In this document: piece by piece, positions 1 through 14,400 of the stretch | Numbering within the stretch: position 1 is the first letter of the stretch | How the letters are laid out: every line of letters begins with the position of its first letter | Source: Otis tarda | Lineage: Eukaryota; Chordata; Aves; Otidiformes; Otididae | NCBI GenBank assembly: GCA_026413225.1 | Contig: CM048553.1 | Location: 115,822,690-115,886,689, forward strand | DNA length: 64,000 bases | Direction of reading: 5' to 3' | Notes under the pieces: generated by a model | What the model was told of the DNA's origin: nothing | Databases searched by the model: none | What the model saw: only the letters and a program-made list of their open reading frames with translations | Position numbers and translations under genes: made by a program

Positions 1-115
1 TTGGGTAAACCTATCCCAGCTGTGTCCCTCAGCCACAGGTGCCACCAGCTCCAGCTCCTCTCCCAGCTCAGGTGAAAATTAACTCTGTCCTAGCCAGAAC
101 CAGGACACATTTATT
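1..115. repeat. Possible interspersed repeat fragment at window edge
   Basis: The last part, around 72-108 (GAAAATTAACTCTGTCCTAG then CCAGAACCAGGACAC), resembles the end of a dispersed bird repeat, probably LTR-derived, that I recall as gaaaattaactctatcccagccaaaaccaggaca. The GC-rich lead-in (CCACAGGTGCCACCAGCTCC) fits such an element. The window edge cuts it, so no ends or duplication can be examined. No coding part is present. Confidence 0.35.
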
Positions 116-3100
116 GCATCTACCTGCACTCCCTTTTACATCAATGTAATAATACTAGAGACTACTTTCCTCCTCTTCCGATGACCTACAAGAGAAAAAG
201 AACATGGCATACTCTGTTTGTGGCTACATCGTTCAGAAAGCCTAGAGGCAGGATAGCTAGTGATAAAGCCTCAACCTACTCTACTATTTTCTCTTATTAG
301 TCCTCTAAATCCTTTGTTTTTCCAAATCTAAGAAAGAGATGAATAAAGGCAAACCAAAGGAAGCTGAACAACAAACCTAAGGAGGAGACTGGCAAGAGCA
401 ATTCATATTGGAAGATTAAAGAGCTGAACATACTGTGTATCTTGGCTAAGCAACAAATAAGGGAGTCATGAAAGTTATCTGCAAACTATTTGAAGGACAC
501 AGAACAGGGAGGAGGAGGAATTCTGTAAGGCTGCATAACCCATGAGGGTACCACGAAAGCACCAGCCTGCTTAGATAAGGAAAATGGAAGCAGAGTATCA
601 GAAAAAGTCTTGAATAAGAATCACTTACCACACAGTTGCGTTTAAAGAAGTAACACTTCCCCTGACTCTCTTAACTCTTAGCAAGCTACGTGACAGCAGC
701 CAGTCTGGGTCATTCACCTGCAGAAAGTTTTCTTCTCTGCAATTTTGGTGTTTTCCCACACGTGTTTTGCTGCTACAGTGGGAATTAGAAGACATAGATT
801 TGGAGAGCACTACCACCAGCCAGACGAGTAAGAGACTATACTATTTTTTTTTTTAAATAAAAACCACAAACAGGAAGAGCAAAACAAGAAAGAATTCTCC
901 TCAGGCATGGAAAAAAACCCAACAAAGCTTTGAATAAAACCCATCAAACCCCCAAAACAACAACCACTACACCTACTTCCTCAGAAGAATCTGGGGGTAA
1001 TACTCTGACATCCTCCAGGGATGAACACCTCACCACAAAGGGGTGAAAGAAATAAGAAGCATGTCCCTTTTTCAGGTGTTGAGTAAGATTTACTAAATCT
1101 TAGCTGATTTTTTTTTTTTTTCAGTTGCATCAACATCTGAAAAGTATCCATAAAACCATTTTATGAACAACTTTCCAGAGACAGCACTGAACAGGGCAGA
1201 GGCAAAACAGCAAGGCTGCTGAACCTGCATATTCATGCACGTGTCAAACCAGTGTAAGATAAAGCAGATGACAGAAAGGTTTAAATCCCAGCAGTTCATG
1301 TACTGCTATGCAGGAATTTCCTCACATCAGCTTTCTAACTGGCATCGGTTTAGAAAAACTACCATGGGAAAAGAAAAAGACAATGTTTTTGGCCGTGTCT
1401 ATGACTCCACAAGATCAAGGACGAGATGTCTGCTAAGCTTCAAGGTTAGCGACGCTGATACTCCAGGACAGCAACCCTACATCTAGTTTTTGAAAGCGAT
1501 TGTGCTTCTCAGATTTACTAGAGAGGAAGATGCAAAAATAAATCGACCAAAAATATCTGGTCGTAAGAAAAGTTACCTAATTGCCCACAAAAAAAAAAAA
1601 AACAACCAAACCCCCAACCCCAAACAACTAAAACAAATGCGTCACTGGATACATACACCATAGGGATGAAGGAGACTCTTACATATACATAAAAGGAAAG
1701 GCAAAGAATGGCATTATAGCATCCCTTCTAGAAAGATGCTTTCCTGAACAAAGTAGTGCACTATAAACTGTGATAGATTATCAACTGTGAGCTAAATACA
1801 AAAAGCCGATGAGAGTGCAAATAAAATTATTTTTGGAGGGCTATGAGGTACTTTGACTAAGTACCAGGAAAAAGCAGTTTATTTTATTTATAAGTATATA
1901 AACAGTACAGCTGCACCAACATCACCAGGCAAACTTGCCAGAACTAGAGCTACAGAAATAAAGGCTTGGCTGAATCCACAATTTTTTAAATATTGAAGAC
2001 GATAAAGTAAAATGCACTTTAAACTTAGGTTCCAGACTGCAAATGCAAGGCTAGCAATTAGAAGGAACATAATTAAACTTGTACAGTAAGCGTATTTGAT
2101 GTAAATCTCACTGACAAACAACACACTGGGAAGTACAATGCCATTTTTACAGACACGCTTTCCAGAACACACACATTTTGGAGAGAGAATAGAATATAGC
2201 ATCCTCTGCTGACTTTTTATTAGTTTGCTGTCTGAATCCTGTACATACCACGGCTTTCAATCCAACTTCCAGAATGAGTTCCATTCTATGAAATGTTACT
2301 ATGCTTGTGAGAGCCTCCAATTTTGGATAAAAGGCCATTACAATACCTTTTATAAGGTTTGCCTCCATCCTAAGGGGTTGTATTTTTTAAAAAACACCCC
2401 CTAGGTATGGCATATAGCCTCCTAATTGGTAATAGCTTGTTCAAATATCCTAACAAGTTTTCTGGCAACACTGACCTTTGATGTTTGCTGCTTGCAGTAA
2501 TTATCTTTTAGAAGGAGAAAGTCATTGTTATTTTCCTCTAAATGTGATAGCTATCTGTTAACAGCTGTAAATACAAGTCAGGACCCCAGATAACGTCAGA
2601 TTTATATGATGCTTTTTCCTAAAAAAAACCCAACAAAACAAAACAAAAAGCCCCCAAAAAAACCAAAGGTAAATTTTATCTTAACAACATGATGTAATTG
2701 TTCTTGCCTACTGCTTTTACGAGAGGGTACTGTCCCAAAGGGCACCTCCCGCAGCCCCGCCGTCGGCATGCCCAGTCTCTTCTTTCCCCCTGATTTTCCC
2801 CTGTAACTTAGGCACAGTTCACAGAATTTACAATTCCCTTCTTGGAGTCTAATTTTAAATCTTTATTCAATAGAGTGTCCCTTGGCTCCACACAGCAGAT
2901 AGCAATTAGATTTTACCCGGTTTGAGGGATGGCACTCAGACTACCACGTGACCACTCCTTAATTTGACTGCTTCCCCCTTTAATAACAAAGTTCTTAAGC
3001 AAAAAACCACATCATGTTACTTTTCTTTCTGTTATTCAAGTAATGTTTGTTTGCAGTCTCCAAAACAAACACAAAACTAAGAGAAAGAACTGCATCCAAG

Positions 3101-6100
3101 TTATCTGATCCCCAAATCCTGAACAGGCTGTCAAGTAAGATGCTTACTTACAGCTTGTCCTTTTAGACGGTGCCAGGATTACATTTCATCCTTTTACTAT
3201 CCTTCCTCCTCTTGCAGACGTACCTTTGGCAGAGGCTGTCAAGTAGAAGCATCTTACACGGCCCGTCTGCATGGAGTGAATTTCATCCACAAACCCCATT
3301 TACTGCTGCTGAGTATTTGTATATTTTGTGCATGAATCTTCTACTGGATAATTTATGCAGTCAGTTCAAAAGTATATGGAAGTCATTATATGGAAGCTGA
3401 ACATTTAGTCTGCTCAGAATTATGTTATGGAATTCTGAACAGCATCAGAAATGAGATTATCTGAGTCGCAACGGAAAAGAGAAGAAAGCATAGAGGGTCA
3501 AACAGACCCATGCTCTCCTTAACTAGCATTATGCATTTCAAGTTTGGTGTTTGAAAAATAAATTTTAAAAACAGTAATTGTAATACCACATAGTAGAGCA
3601 TTGTGGCCACCTTCTTTTTGGATTACTAAACCGCTGTCTTAAAACGATCAACATCTCAAAAATTCATGGAAAGCAAGCAGCTTTAACCTATGCCCAAATA
3701 GCTGATGTAGATGTTGGGGAAAGCACGGATTAGTGTCAAACAACCACCACAGAATCAAAATAAAACTTAAATTAATAAAGAAACACAACTCTTGAAACAG
3801 TTTCCTAAATACAAGCCATTAAAGAAATGATGACCATCTCTCTTTTTTCAAGTTAACATACCTGTGAAAAATAATTCATAAAAGAAACCCAACAGGAATG
3901 CTTATTTTTGATAATTTCACAAGTGAGTATAAAGAAATTAAGAGAATAATCTTTTACTGTATTAGAAATCATACTTGTTTGTAAATTTCTACTTCTTGCA
4001 TGTGTATAAAAATGCATCACAGTTATGTATGTACATGAATTAATTTATGACCTCAAAACTGGACACAACCTACAACTTGCTTCTTTAGCCCATCTGCACA
4101 ATGGTTGCAAATAACTCATTCAGAAGCACACTTTCTTGAAAAGGATAAGCCAAAAAGGAAATGAAGACAAACGATTAACATCATCTTCCCTTTGCTGTCT
4201 ACTAAAAGAAAATCCTCTCATGTTGGACCTTGAAAGAGTGGATTTCCTTTAGTATCATTTTTGTAGCTACTGACAAGATTTTTCTTGAAAGAGCTCCTTG
4301 TTTAAAATACAGATATTATTCTCCCTTGAATTAAACCCAATTATCCAGATTTTTCTTTTTTTTTTTAATTGAAACTCTTTAAAAATCCACCAGCGCTGTT
4401 TCGGTCAACAAATGAAACAATAACCCAGAACTGGCAGGGAGATGGGAAGTGAGAAATATGAGGAGAGAAAGGGTGTGCAACCCAGTTAAAAAAAAAAAAA
4501 AAAAAAAAAAAAATCGGTGAACATGACAAATGGTGAAAAGATAAACAGACTCATTTTCCAACACTTTAATCTTGGCGTTTGACCAAGAGGTCCCATCTTG
4601 GCAAGGAAATAAAGCCCTGCAAGCTACTGACTGCTGCAAACATCTGTAAGTATAAACTTCTTTTGGACATTTATTCATTCTTAACATATGCCCTCATTAA
4701 CTTTTTCTTCTAATTGCAGCCTAAGTCAGTGAATTATTTTTTTTTTAGGCAGTGCTGAAGGACAGAAGGGAAGTATCCAGCTAACCAGGTCCAGCTGCTG
4801 CCGCAGTGAGCAGCTGAAAGGCAGTTGCCAGCACCAACGCTCCCCTGCACCCCAACGGGCCGGTTCCCCTGGGCTTCCCCACATGGCTGCTGCCCAGCTC
4901 CTTCCAGGAGGGTTGACCTCAGCTGCAAAGCCAAACCCAGAGCTACTAAAAATCAGGTTTGCTCTGAGCAAGTTGGACTTCTGTGCTTCATTTGTATTCT
5001 AAAAAGATACGGCATTTATCTAAACTTTTCAAAGCCTGTAGTAGTCATCTCGGACATCTTTGTAGTTCAATCAACCAGTCACACTTCCCCCCTCAGCAAA
5101 TCACTAACTTAAAATATAGGCTGACTTCAAAGTCTAGTTGGCATTATCATTGTTACAAAGAAAGTTAGAAGGGGGAGTGAACTTCCCTCCCTATTTTTAA
5201 GCAGACACCACCTCTCCCCACCCTGTAATCTCGCTCGAAGAACGAGCACAGCCCTTTCAGTACAGCATCTTGTGGAAAGGCTTCCTACAAAGCAAAACCA
5301 CAAACATTTAAGTAACTTGACAGATTATGGGGCTTATGAGAAAATAAGTTAACTTTGGTCTTGCAGCACATCCCAAGAGAGCAGAAGACAACTGCAGCAA
5401 AACTTCTCATTACCCCTGCAGAACCATTTAAGCCTCTTTGCTGAGTAACCCTGCACTTCTGGTCTTTCATTATGCTCCCCAAAATGCACACCATCTCTTA
5501 AGATAATTCTACAATTTGGCATACCATTTACATACAACTATTGAAAAAGAGAAAAAAAAAAAAAAAAACTATCCCTGCTCCACTGTGAGCCTTAAGAGGC
5601 GACCGGTTCTTCGCACACAAACCTCACATGGGCCCTGATGCCTTAACTCCCAACAGCACACATCTCTCAGAGCCGTCTCACACAAGAGATGAGGAGGCTG
5701 GACAAGAAAGGAAAGGTACATTTGCAACACGATCTAGTTGGAACCAATAGCACTACAAATATCTACCTTGCACCTACGTTTTTGGCATACACTAGCCACG
5801 GATGGTAGCTTTCTTTCACTTTCCACCATCTGGATGTGCCACAACTTCAACATATGGACCAGGAGGTAGCCAGCTGCCAGGTGATGATGGTACAGGTGAC
5901 AACGGCAAGCTGTTCCCGTAGGAGAGGGCCACTCCTATAACAGTGAAGCAGTGGTGCATTTGGCTCTTGAACCACACAGTAAAAAGATGAGGCCTTTTTG
6001 GGGATCGGGAGGAGAAGGACAACAGCAGGAACGGCAGCAAGAGCAATGCTGGGGTCTGCGTTTAGGAAAGCAGGATGAAAACGTGCAGAGGGGCAGGGCT

Positions 6101-7874
6101 GGGTCCTGCTTTCAGGGAGCTAGGAGTATAGTGGGAGTATAGGGAAGATAGATTTGGGAGTCCTTCAAGTAACTCCAGAGCCTTTTGTTGCATGACACAA
6201 TCTGAAGTCAAAAAGGTCAATCCAGCCTGTGTACAACTACTCTGAAAAGAAATGAAGAGTGCAGCAGATGACTCAAAGAAGTTTAGGGCTATTTTTGTAA
6301 CACTGTCATTAGTTCCAACATACAGAAAACCATAGAGAATGACTTCCAAGGTTTGCCACGAAGCAAAACCAGCTTTTTGAAGATAATTTAGCTAACTAGT
6401 AAAAAGGATGGAATGAACTTTACGTGGCATTTCAACAGCTCTGTCCTGTCAGAAGATTATAGACATCACAAAATATGCGTACCGCTCGATGGTTAGACCA
6501 CAGATAGCGATAATGATACCATGTGCTACGCAGGGCTTTTCATTATCAGTGAGCTTTGCAAACAACAACAAAAAAAAGCATCACCACAAAGGTCCTTCCT
6601 AACAAAGTTTTGCCTGGAAAAATATGAGAGAGCTTTAAAACCCTGACATCTTCCTCCTAACTTTCCTTCTTGACCACCTCCCTCTTTAGACTTCAGATGG
6701 CAAATGAGGACGCCATCTCGAATCTCTTTGCTCTCAGGGAGTGTAAAGACCATCTTGATTTAATGCAATGGCACATTAATTTTCTTATGTATTAATTCTA
6801 TACCAAACCTCTGAACCACACTTGCCAGTGGTTCACAGGTCTGATGTTGGGAAATGGAGGGCAGAGAACATCAAGGCAAGCTCTACAGCATTAGCAGTGT
6901 ACAGCTGGAATAAGCAGCAACTTGATAAAGCCCATCCCCACCAATACAACATATTTCAGTAACCTGGATCTGTAAAAAAAAAAAAAAAAAAAATAAAATA
7001 AAACAACCCCACACCCACAAAAACTTCAGTTGCCACCAACTGCTAAAAAATTCAGTCCCCCTACGAGAACTGTTAATTTCTATTTTCTGTTACCAAAACA
7101 GGGTCCTGTACCTCAGTGTAGTACTCTGCTCCTTAAATATTTCCTTTGGGCATTTTAAAAGCTGGGTTAATTTAGCAGGCAAAGGGTACAGGCTGCTGGG
7201 TTGTATGTCAGGTCTAACCACCTAAGGACCAAAGATTCTTCATATTACTGTCTCGTAAGTTCAAATTAGTAGATCAACATGATTTCACATAGCCAGGCAG
7301 ACAAATGGGAAGCATAAGACTTTTGCTCACATTGTAATGATTTTTTTTCCCCTCCACCTTAAGTTTATGTTATTTCTTTTAACAGTATTTTTTGTGTCAC
7401 CATTGCATGCTTGTTGTACCTTACAGACTGTGCCAGCAGAGAAACAAATGACTTCTGCATCCAGCATGGCAGGATTTGACCCCAATTCTTCCCCTTTTAG
7501 CTGTAAAGGATGCCCACAAAACATGCTCAGCTACTCACCGTGAAAGTATTCAGCATTTAAATCTGCGCTGCTTGTCTCCCTTGATGTCCTAATTCTTGTT
7601 TCAGTTTTGACTGAAAATTTCACTTTTACATTTTAACTTTATTTAATGCACAAAACAATAATGACTACCAACTAATAACAGATTAGCAGAAAGGACAGCC
7701 AATATCCATATACAGAAGTTTATGGAAACCCTTGTCACCTGCAGATAACCTAAATCACACCCACTACAGGCTCCTGGAAGCACGCAACCCTTTTGATTTC
7801 CTATCTCTGCTCTGTGGCCAGAGACAAAGTCACTGGACCAAAAATAAACCACAGCCGCTTTCTGCTGTTACCAT

Positions 7875-8015
7875 CCTGGGAGCGGCCTGGAGATGATCCG
7901 AGATGCCTTCAGCATGGGACCTCCTCCCAGCTGCGGCAGGACGGCAGCTGGGCGTACGGCACACGCGTCTACGCGCCCAAGTCCCGTCCGATCTGACACG
8001 GAGGTGACGGCTGGA
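7875..8015. other. Isolated CpG-dense patch in intron 2
   Basis: Roughly 14 CpGs in about 140 bases (for example ACACGCGTCTACGCGCCC at 7960-7977 region), surrounded by AT-rich DNA nearly free of CpG. No exon, repeat or ORF that I recognise explains it. Could be a small intragenic (orphan) CpG island or a GC-rich repeat fragment. Confidence 0.6.
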
Positions 8016-11000
8016 GATAAGAGACATCAACTCACTGCCACACTTCTTACATCATTGCTTTAAATAGCCTTGGTATCTGTAGTATTCAAAGAGAAATGTG
8101 ATGCACATGCACTTATGGTCTCACTCAATACTTTATTTGTCTTTATCTTGCATGACTTAAAAACAGTAAGACCTGTATTAGAGAACAGACACTAACTAGT
8201 AGCAACAAAAAAAAAAAACCGAAAAAAAAAAAACAAAAAACCCCTTCCTTCTCCAAAGCCTAACACTAGATTAACAGGAGGCTAAAAAACTACAGAGGAA
8301 TAAAGAAACAAAAGGGAGGGAAAAAAAAAAAAAAAAAAAAGGTTAAATCATCATCCTTGTTTTTTTCTGTGCTAAAAACATTGACAACAAAAGGTTAGCA
8401 GTCACCAAAACCTGTCCTCCCTGAGAAGTTCAGCTCTGAATCTCTGTTGAGGTGGGGGGAGTTCCCCCATTTTTATCACTTCTTTTTCTTTACAAATAAC
8501 TATCTCAGCCAAACATGTAAAAAGACTTTATGTTAGGATTTCTTACATTGTCTCTTTTGCTGCCATGGGTGAAACAGAAAGTTGCTCTTTGAGAAGAGTT
8601 ATTTTTCCTCTCTAAAGGCTATTCTACATGAGATAGTCTCTGGAAGCTTACTCTGTAGCTAGACTCATCTTAAATGGAAAGATTATCTTCTTTGAGATTT
8701 GCTTTTTTTTTTTTTTTTAAACACGCTTTTAAGAAATGCATCTCAAGTCACCCAAGACTTTGAAGATTGTGATTGAGCCTTCATTCCCAGCACGAGGGTG
8801 GAGCGCAGGTCTAATCTCCTTAGACAGAGATTAGCCTTGCTCAGTGGAACTGGTGGCACGCTGTGCCTCCATAAACCCAGCTGCCCACTGCCCTCCCGCC
8901 CGCCCACGGCATACAGATGCCATCGTGCCGGGGGGCTGCCCGTGCCTCTGCCTCAGGCATCGCGCTTGCTGGTGGGCAACAAGACCTCCAGACTCACAGT
9001 AAACTCAGACGGACCACTGCTGAAACAAATCTTGTCATGACCTGCAGTAGTGCAGTGTTGGTAAGATGGAAAACCAATACAGTACAGAAGCAGTGACAGG
9101 ACCCAAGCTACCTTGACCAATAATACACACAAAGCCAAGCAGTATGACAAACAGACTGTAACAAATTACAACATTTAAGGAGATGTTTTGTTTCAGCACA
9201 GGCAAGCAAATTACTTCCACATACTCACACACTTACTCTGAGCTAGGTACTTTTCACCCCTGTGGCATCCTCCCATATGCAGGACTCTCTCCTTTTAAGA
9301 GCAAAGGCTGCAGTACGGAAGATCACAAACTGGACGAGGTGTCAAGAACTGGTATTACATACTGAGCTGTTCCATGAGGAACAGCATGAAACAAAGGACA
9401 AAGGCTGTTCAATAGGTTACATAAACCCAAGTTTTTGGGGGTTTAGTACACAGCATATTTACTGCATTCTTGAAAAGTCCATCCCTGTCTCTTAACATTT
9501 TCAAATAGGAAGTTTTCAGGCATAACTGCTCTAAACTGTGGACACTGCTCTGCATTTTTGAAACCATTCTTAGCGTTTTGTGCTAGAAATCCTGTTCTTC
9601 CAATTTCTTAGTTGTGCTTACCGTCTAAGTCAAAGTCATACATCTATAAAAGCGTTCCCAAATACCAAACACCACTGCTTTTGAAATTTAGGTAGTCATT
9701 AATTTGAGCCCACACCCAAGTATAAAGACAGACAGCACTAATACCTGTACTGAATTTGTGACAGGGAAAAAAAATATGAATACTTGCACTAGTTTATTGG
9801 CTTTGGTTACACAGTTATGAATTACGTACATCTTGACAGTCAACCGAACTCTGAGAAGAAAAGGAAAGTGGTAGTGCCAGCACTGCGCACGTGCTCTGCA
9901 AAACCCACAGGTCATTTATAGACTTGGAGAGACGCTCAAATTGTCAGGGTCTGGCTTTCCAGTGCTCCTTACTCCTACAGGGCTTTACCTGGCTAAGCAG
10001 GAAGCAATTAAGTAGGCAGAGAAAAAAAAAAGTGGTTTGGTTTTGTTTTTTTTTTTTTTTTTTAAAAAAAAAAGGGCAGTTCTTGGAGAGAACTGGGGAG
10101 ACATAGAGAGCAGGGTGGGTGAACACAGGAGGAGACTTTTTTTGGAAGCTACCAGCCCCCAGACAACCTCTCCTACAGCAAGCAGAGCAAATACTCCACC
10201 TCCAAACCATCTCCAGCCCCTTGACATTCCCTCTGACACACCAAAGGACATGGCTATAGCTCCCAACAGCGGCTGTATTTTTCTAGAAAGTGAAGAGATT
10301 CCCAAAAAGTAGCGTGACGTTCCCTGTAGGTCTCCCTGTCAATTGGCGCAGATCTGCTCTTCAGCACTGCATGGCAAGATTAATCTTCAGTGTTAACCCT
10401 GAACTTCTCCAAAGTAAAAATCATTTTAAGCTTTGAATGCAACTTCTGTGCTGACTGTAAATGACAAAAATTGACTATTTTCTGTTGCTTTGAGAACGTA
10501 AATGAGAAAAAAACAAAACTATGCGTTTAACAAAAACTGAGCATATATAACAATTTCATTGATGAACTACATTTTCTGTTTAAGAAAAACAAACCTTTCT
10601 CATTTTCAAATCTATTGCAGCTTGATATAAATTTGAAAAAATTACAAAACTAATGTATAATCAGTCTTAAATTGCAATGTGAAGCACACATGAAATAGTA
10701 TATTTCCCTATTTCGTCTCACTGTGAATGTCCCAACTTGTGACTTGGAATAGAAGAAAAATCCATGGTAAAGTTAATCAAACCATTGAGACTTGTCTCCC
10801 AAGTCTGTTTTTCCCTCATGCTTTCCTCCTCCTTCTCCCAGAATACTTGCAATAAGACTGAGATGGACATTAACTGTCATGAGTTATTGATCTCTGCTTG
10901 CACAAATGCAAGTGTATCAAAATTCTCTTTCAAAATGTAAGCTTTGATTTTTGTCATCTTTGAATATTCATATTCAGTGCTTCGTACAGGACTCCAGAAG

Positions 11001-11465
11001 ACCTGGACACTATCAAATTTCTAGTACTTCTTGAAATTGCTCTACTTTTTCTAGTATTGCAGTCTACTTCTGAAGTTTTGGACCATGACAAGCATCCACC
11101 CACGCAAGGCAGGCAGTCACTGAATTCAGATGAGGAAATCATTTTGTAATACTTCTCTCTAAACAGTGTAGATTTATTTTCACAGTGTTCTCATAAAAGC
11201 ACAACGTATTTCAAATGTAAAGGGAAAATAATACATAAAAAGAAATGTGTGTGTAATTAATTTTTTTAACGCAACAACGAAAGCCCCCTCCCACTCCCTT
11301 TTAAAGCCTGCTTAGGAAATTATAATTATTGGCAAAGCCACACTGTATTGCATTGAAAAGCCCCCTCTGGCCACAGCTGTCAGTTTTTACTTTTAGAATC
11401 AGGATCTGCCCATGGGCACGCATATAGCTTGTGGCTAATAGGCTCATTAAAAGTCAAGGGGAAAT

Positions 11466-11491
11466 GGGGGCGGGGGGGGGCAGGCGGGGGG
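11466..11491 (+). repeat. G-tract with quadruplex potential
   Basis: Four closely spaced G-runs (5, 9, 2 and 6 Gs) separated by C, CA and C on the plus strand, i.e. C-rich in the CDH2 transcript. The third run is only GG, but the 9-G run can supply two tracts. A second simple G-run of ten is at 23023-23032. Confidence 0.75.
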
Positions 11492-14400
11492 TAAACACCA
11501 AACAAAAAAAAATAACACCATATAAACCAGTATGAAACGCCAATGCAACTTCGGATGTTTAGATTATGTAGTTGCACATCAGTATTCTAACTAAAAATAA
11601 AAAGTACTATCAAACATCCAACTTGAAGTGAAAAGTCATACTAGGAAAACACTTAAGACAGAAGAAAATGCAAGCAACGGAACTCCCGACCGCTGGTTCA
11701 GATTAAAATAAAATCAGGTATTAAAACAATCTTTATCTGAAGAAACACACCTAAGCCATCAGATACATCCAGTTCTTCATCACACATAAAAGCGCACTAA
11801 TTATTAGTCTCTGGAGCCATCCTTATTCCCATTCATCCCTGAACAGGAAGCCAGCACCACTGTCATTCCCTGTAACAGTCACATAACATACATAAAAATA
11901 GCTTCCAAATATTTTCCAGAATATAAGATCTATAGAAGATTGTACAGAATCTCCCTTTTACATTTGAGTACTCCAAAAAAGCAAAAAAACCCAAATACTA
12001 GAAACCTACTAAGTTTGTGGCTGATTTTTGATGAGCCAGATTTGCCTTGAACTCCAAGTATTCTCAGAAATTCTGGAACTAGTTTTCCTCTTTCTTATAC
12101 CACATGTATACTTATGCAAACCCACCAGTTTTGATGAATTACTTTTATGCTGACCGCTAATTTAAGAGAAGAAGTAGATTGTGCTATATAAAGATCTGTG
12201 GAGCAGATCAATTAAAAGGCCTTTTTTTTTTTTTTTTTTTAAAGAGAAGATTTTAAAGTGCTGTCCAAAACAAATCACAGTCTTCAGTTGTTTTCAACCC
12301 AAACTTAAACAAACTGATTATTACAGGTCACAGAGAATGTTTCTTTTTTTCAGACCAGATCGCCACTGCAGAAATACTTCTGGGACAAGAAGACTTCAAC
12401 CTTAGCTCTGGCTATTTTGTCCCTGCCTTTGGTTCTTTGGTTTTTCTGCCTTCCCCCACACAAAACGCTCCCACCCCCAGCCACCCACCCTGCCTCTCTG
12501 CCGAGGACAGTGCCTAGCGAGATTCGACAGAAAGGTGCCTGCATCCTTGTCTTCCTACTCTAGTTCTGCTGCTGCTGCCTTGGCATCAGCACATCTTTAT
12601 TGATAATTCACAGGAGGGTTTGACCCTCCGAGGCGAAGCCCAGGCAGGTAGCCTGCTGTGGATCAGCCTTGCTGTGGGCTGGCAGCTCCCAGCAGAGAGC
12701 CAGCATGGATGCACGGAGGCAGCAGCATCCTCAGCTAGGGCAGGAGGCTCCAGCAGAGCCATCCCTCAAAGCTCTTCGCACGGAAGAGTCTGAGGAGCGA
12801 GCCTGCCGCTGAAACCCCAGGAGTAGCCCAGGCAGACCGGCACGTTTTACACGAACCCAGGTGACTAAAGAAAGTTCAACAGGGGGTGCACGCAGAAGTG
12901 GCTTGCGGCTACAGTGGTCAGCTTTGCTCACTTTGCCTTGCCTTGCTGATTTGCAGTAAGCCCTAGGACTCGTCTGAACAGATGCCGCTTCTTTCAGGGT
13001 TTGCTGCTGGATCATCACAGCGGAGGGAGAGACTGGACAGACTGGAGAAAAGATTAAAATGCCGCACATCATTCTCATATTTCACAGAAGGGTCTGAGTT
13101 AATGGCGAAATATCCATGATTTATACATTCATTAAAAAAATGTAATCACAGCAAAAAGGTCATCTTATTTGCATACTAGATGCTCAAATCAACCACTCTG
13201 GTTCTGCAGATCTAAAATGACAGTAAAGCAATGCTGTTGGCCAGTCAGAGACACAGGATGAAGATGGTAGAGGACGAGGGATGTTTACAGACACAGCTAG
13301 GATGCACTTCTGGTATGACGAAGTGATTTATTTAGGCAGAAGATGCTGCCAAAGGAGGTGGTCTTACAGTCCATGGTCCCATCTCCCTCTTCTCCCAGCA
13401 GCCGCTGCAGCACAGCCACAGGACAAGCCCATTCATCCAGCCAACCCTAGGGAACGCCATTCCTCTTTCACTCCAGGACAGGCCTGCCGTTTGATCAGCC
13501 CAATGCATGGATTCACGCAGGGGCTGCACAACTGCTACATCCAGAGCAGAAGCAGCATTTGGACCACCGGGTAGGGCTAGGAAGATATGTGGGACTGCCC
13601 TCTCCAATGGTGATTTAACCCTTAGATCACTTTAATTCTAACACAGAACTTCAGCCTTAGACGTGTAAAGGCAAATCTGCCCGAGCTCCTCTATCACCAG
13701 TGAAGATGCACTGGGTTGTCCTCTTCTCTGAAGCGTGACTCGCATCAAGAAAGTAGTAACATTCAGTTCCTCACCAAAACAGCTCTTTCCTTCCCGTCCT
13801 CCTTTGGTCCTGCTACCTTTTACAATACCAGAGACCAAGCTTCAATTTAGCCACCTTACCCACAGCAATGCAAGTGCCTCTGCACCAAACCTCTCGGTGT
13901 GTTTGGGTCTGGGAGAGCGAGGCACAAGCAGGACCACTGTTATCAGAAAGCCTTCTTTTACTGCCCGTCTGTCCAACACTTGTCTCTCACTAGTAAGATA
14001 CGCTTTGCTCTTTGGGAGCTGCTGCTGCTCCTCTGCAATCCTTATATACTCTGAATTGTGGAACTGTACTCTTACTGCAAGGGACCTTGGGGCAATCAAT
14101 CTCCTAAATCGGCCTCCTAATCTTCCCGGCGGTTGTCAATAACCCCACATGACAGCACCTTTTAAGTCTTTAAATCATAGACGAATTAACTGTCTTTAAA
14201 AAAAAAAAAAAAAAAACACGCTACTGCCTAGCACCTGCAACATCCATCTTGGAGGGCTTCAGACACCTGATGATTCAAGTCAAGGAACCGTTAAAAATTC
14301 TGCAGCCTGCAGGAAAAAAAAACCCCACATTTTTCCAGCTAAACTTTGATTTTCATATTCACTATACTGAAGAAAAATTATTTCAAACTTTTTGTAGAAG

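Noticed and set aside
4488..4513. Long poly(A) as a possible processed pseudogene or SINE tail
   Set aside because: No retrocopied coding sequence or SINE body next to it; homopolymers are scattered across the window without element bodies.
13735..14142. 135-codon plus-strand frame in intron 2
   Set aside because: Overlaps an equally long minus-strand frame, has no recognisable domain, and lies in moderately GC-rich intron.
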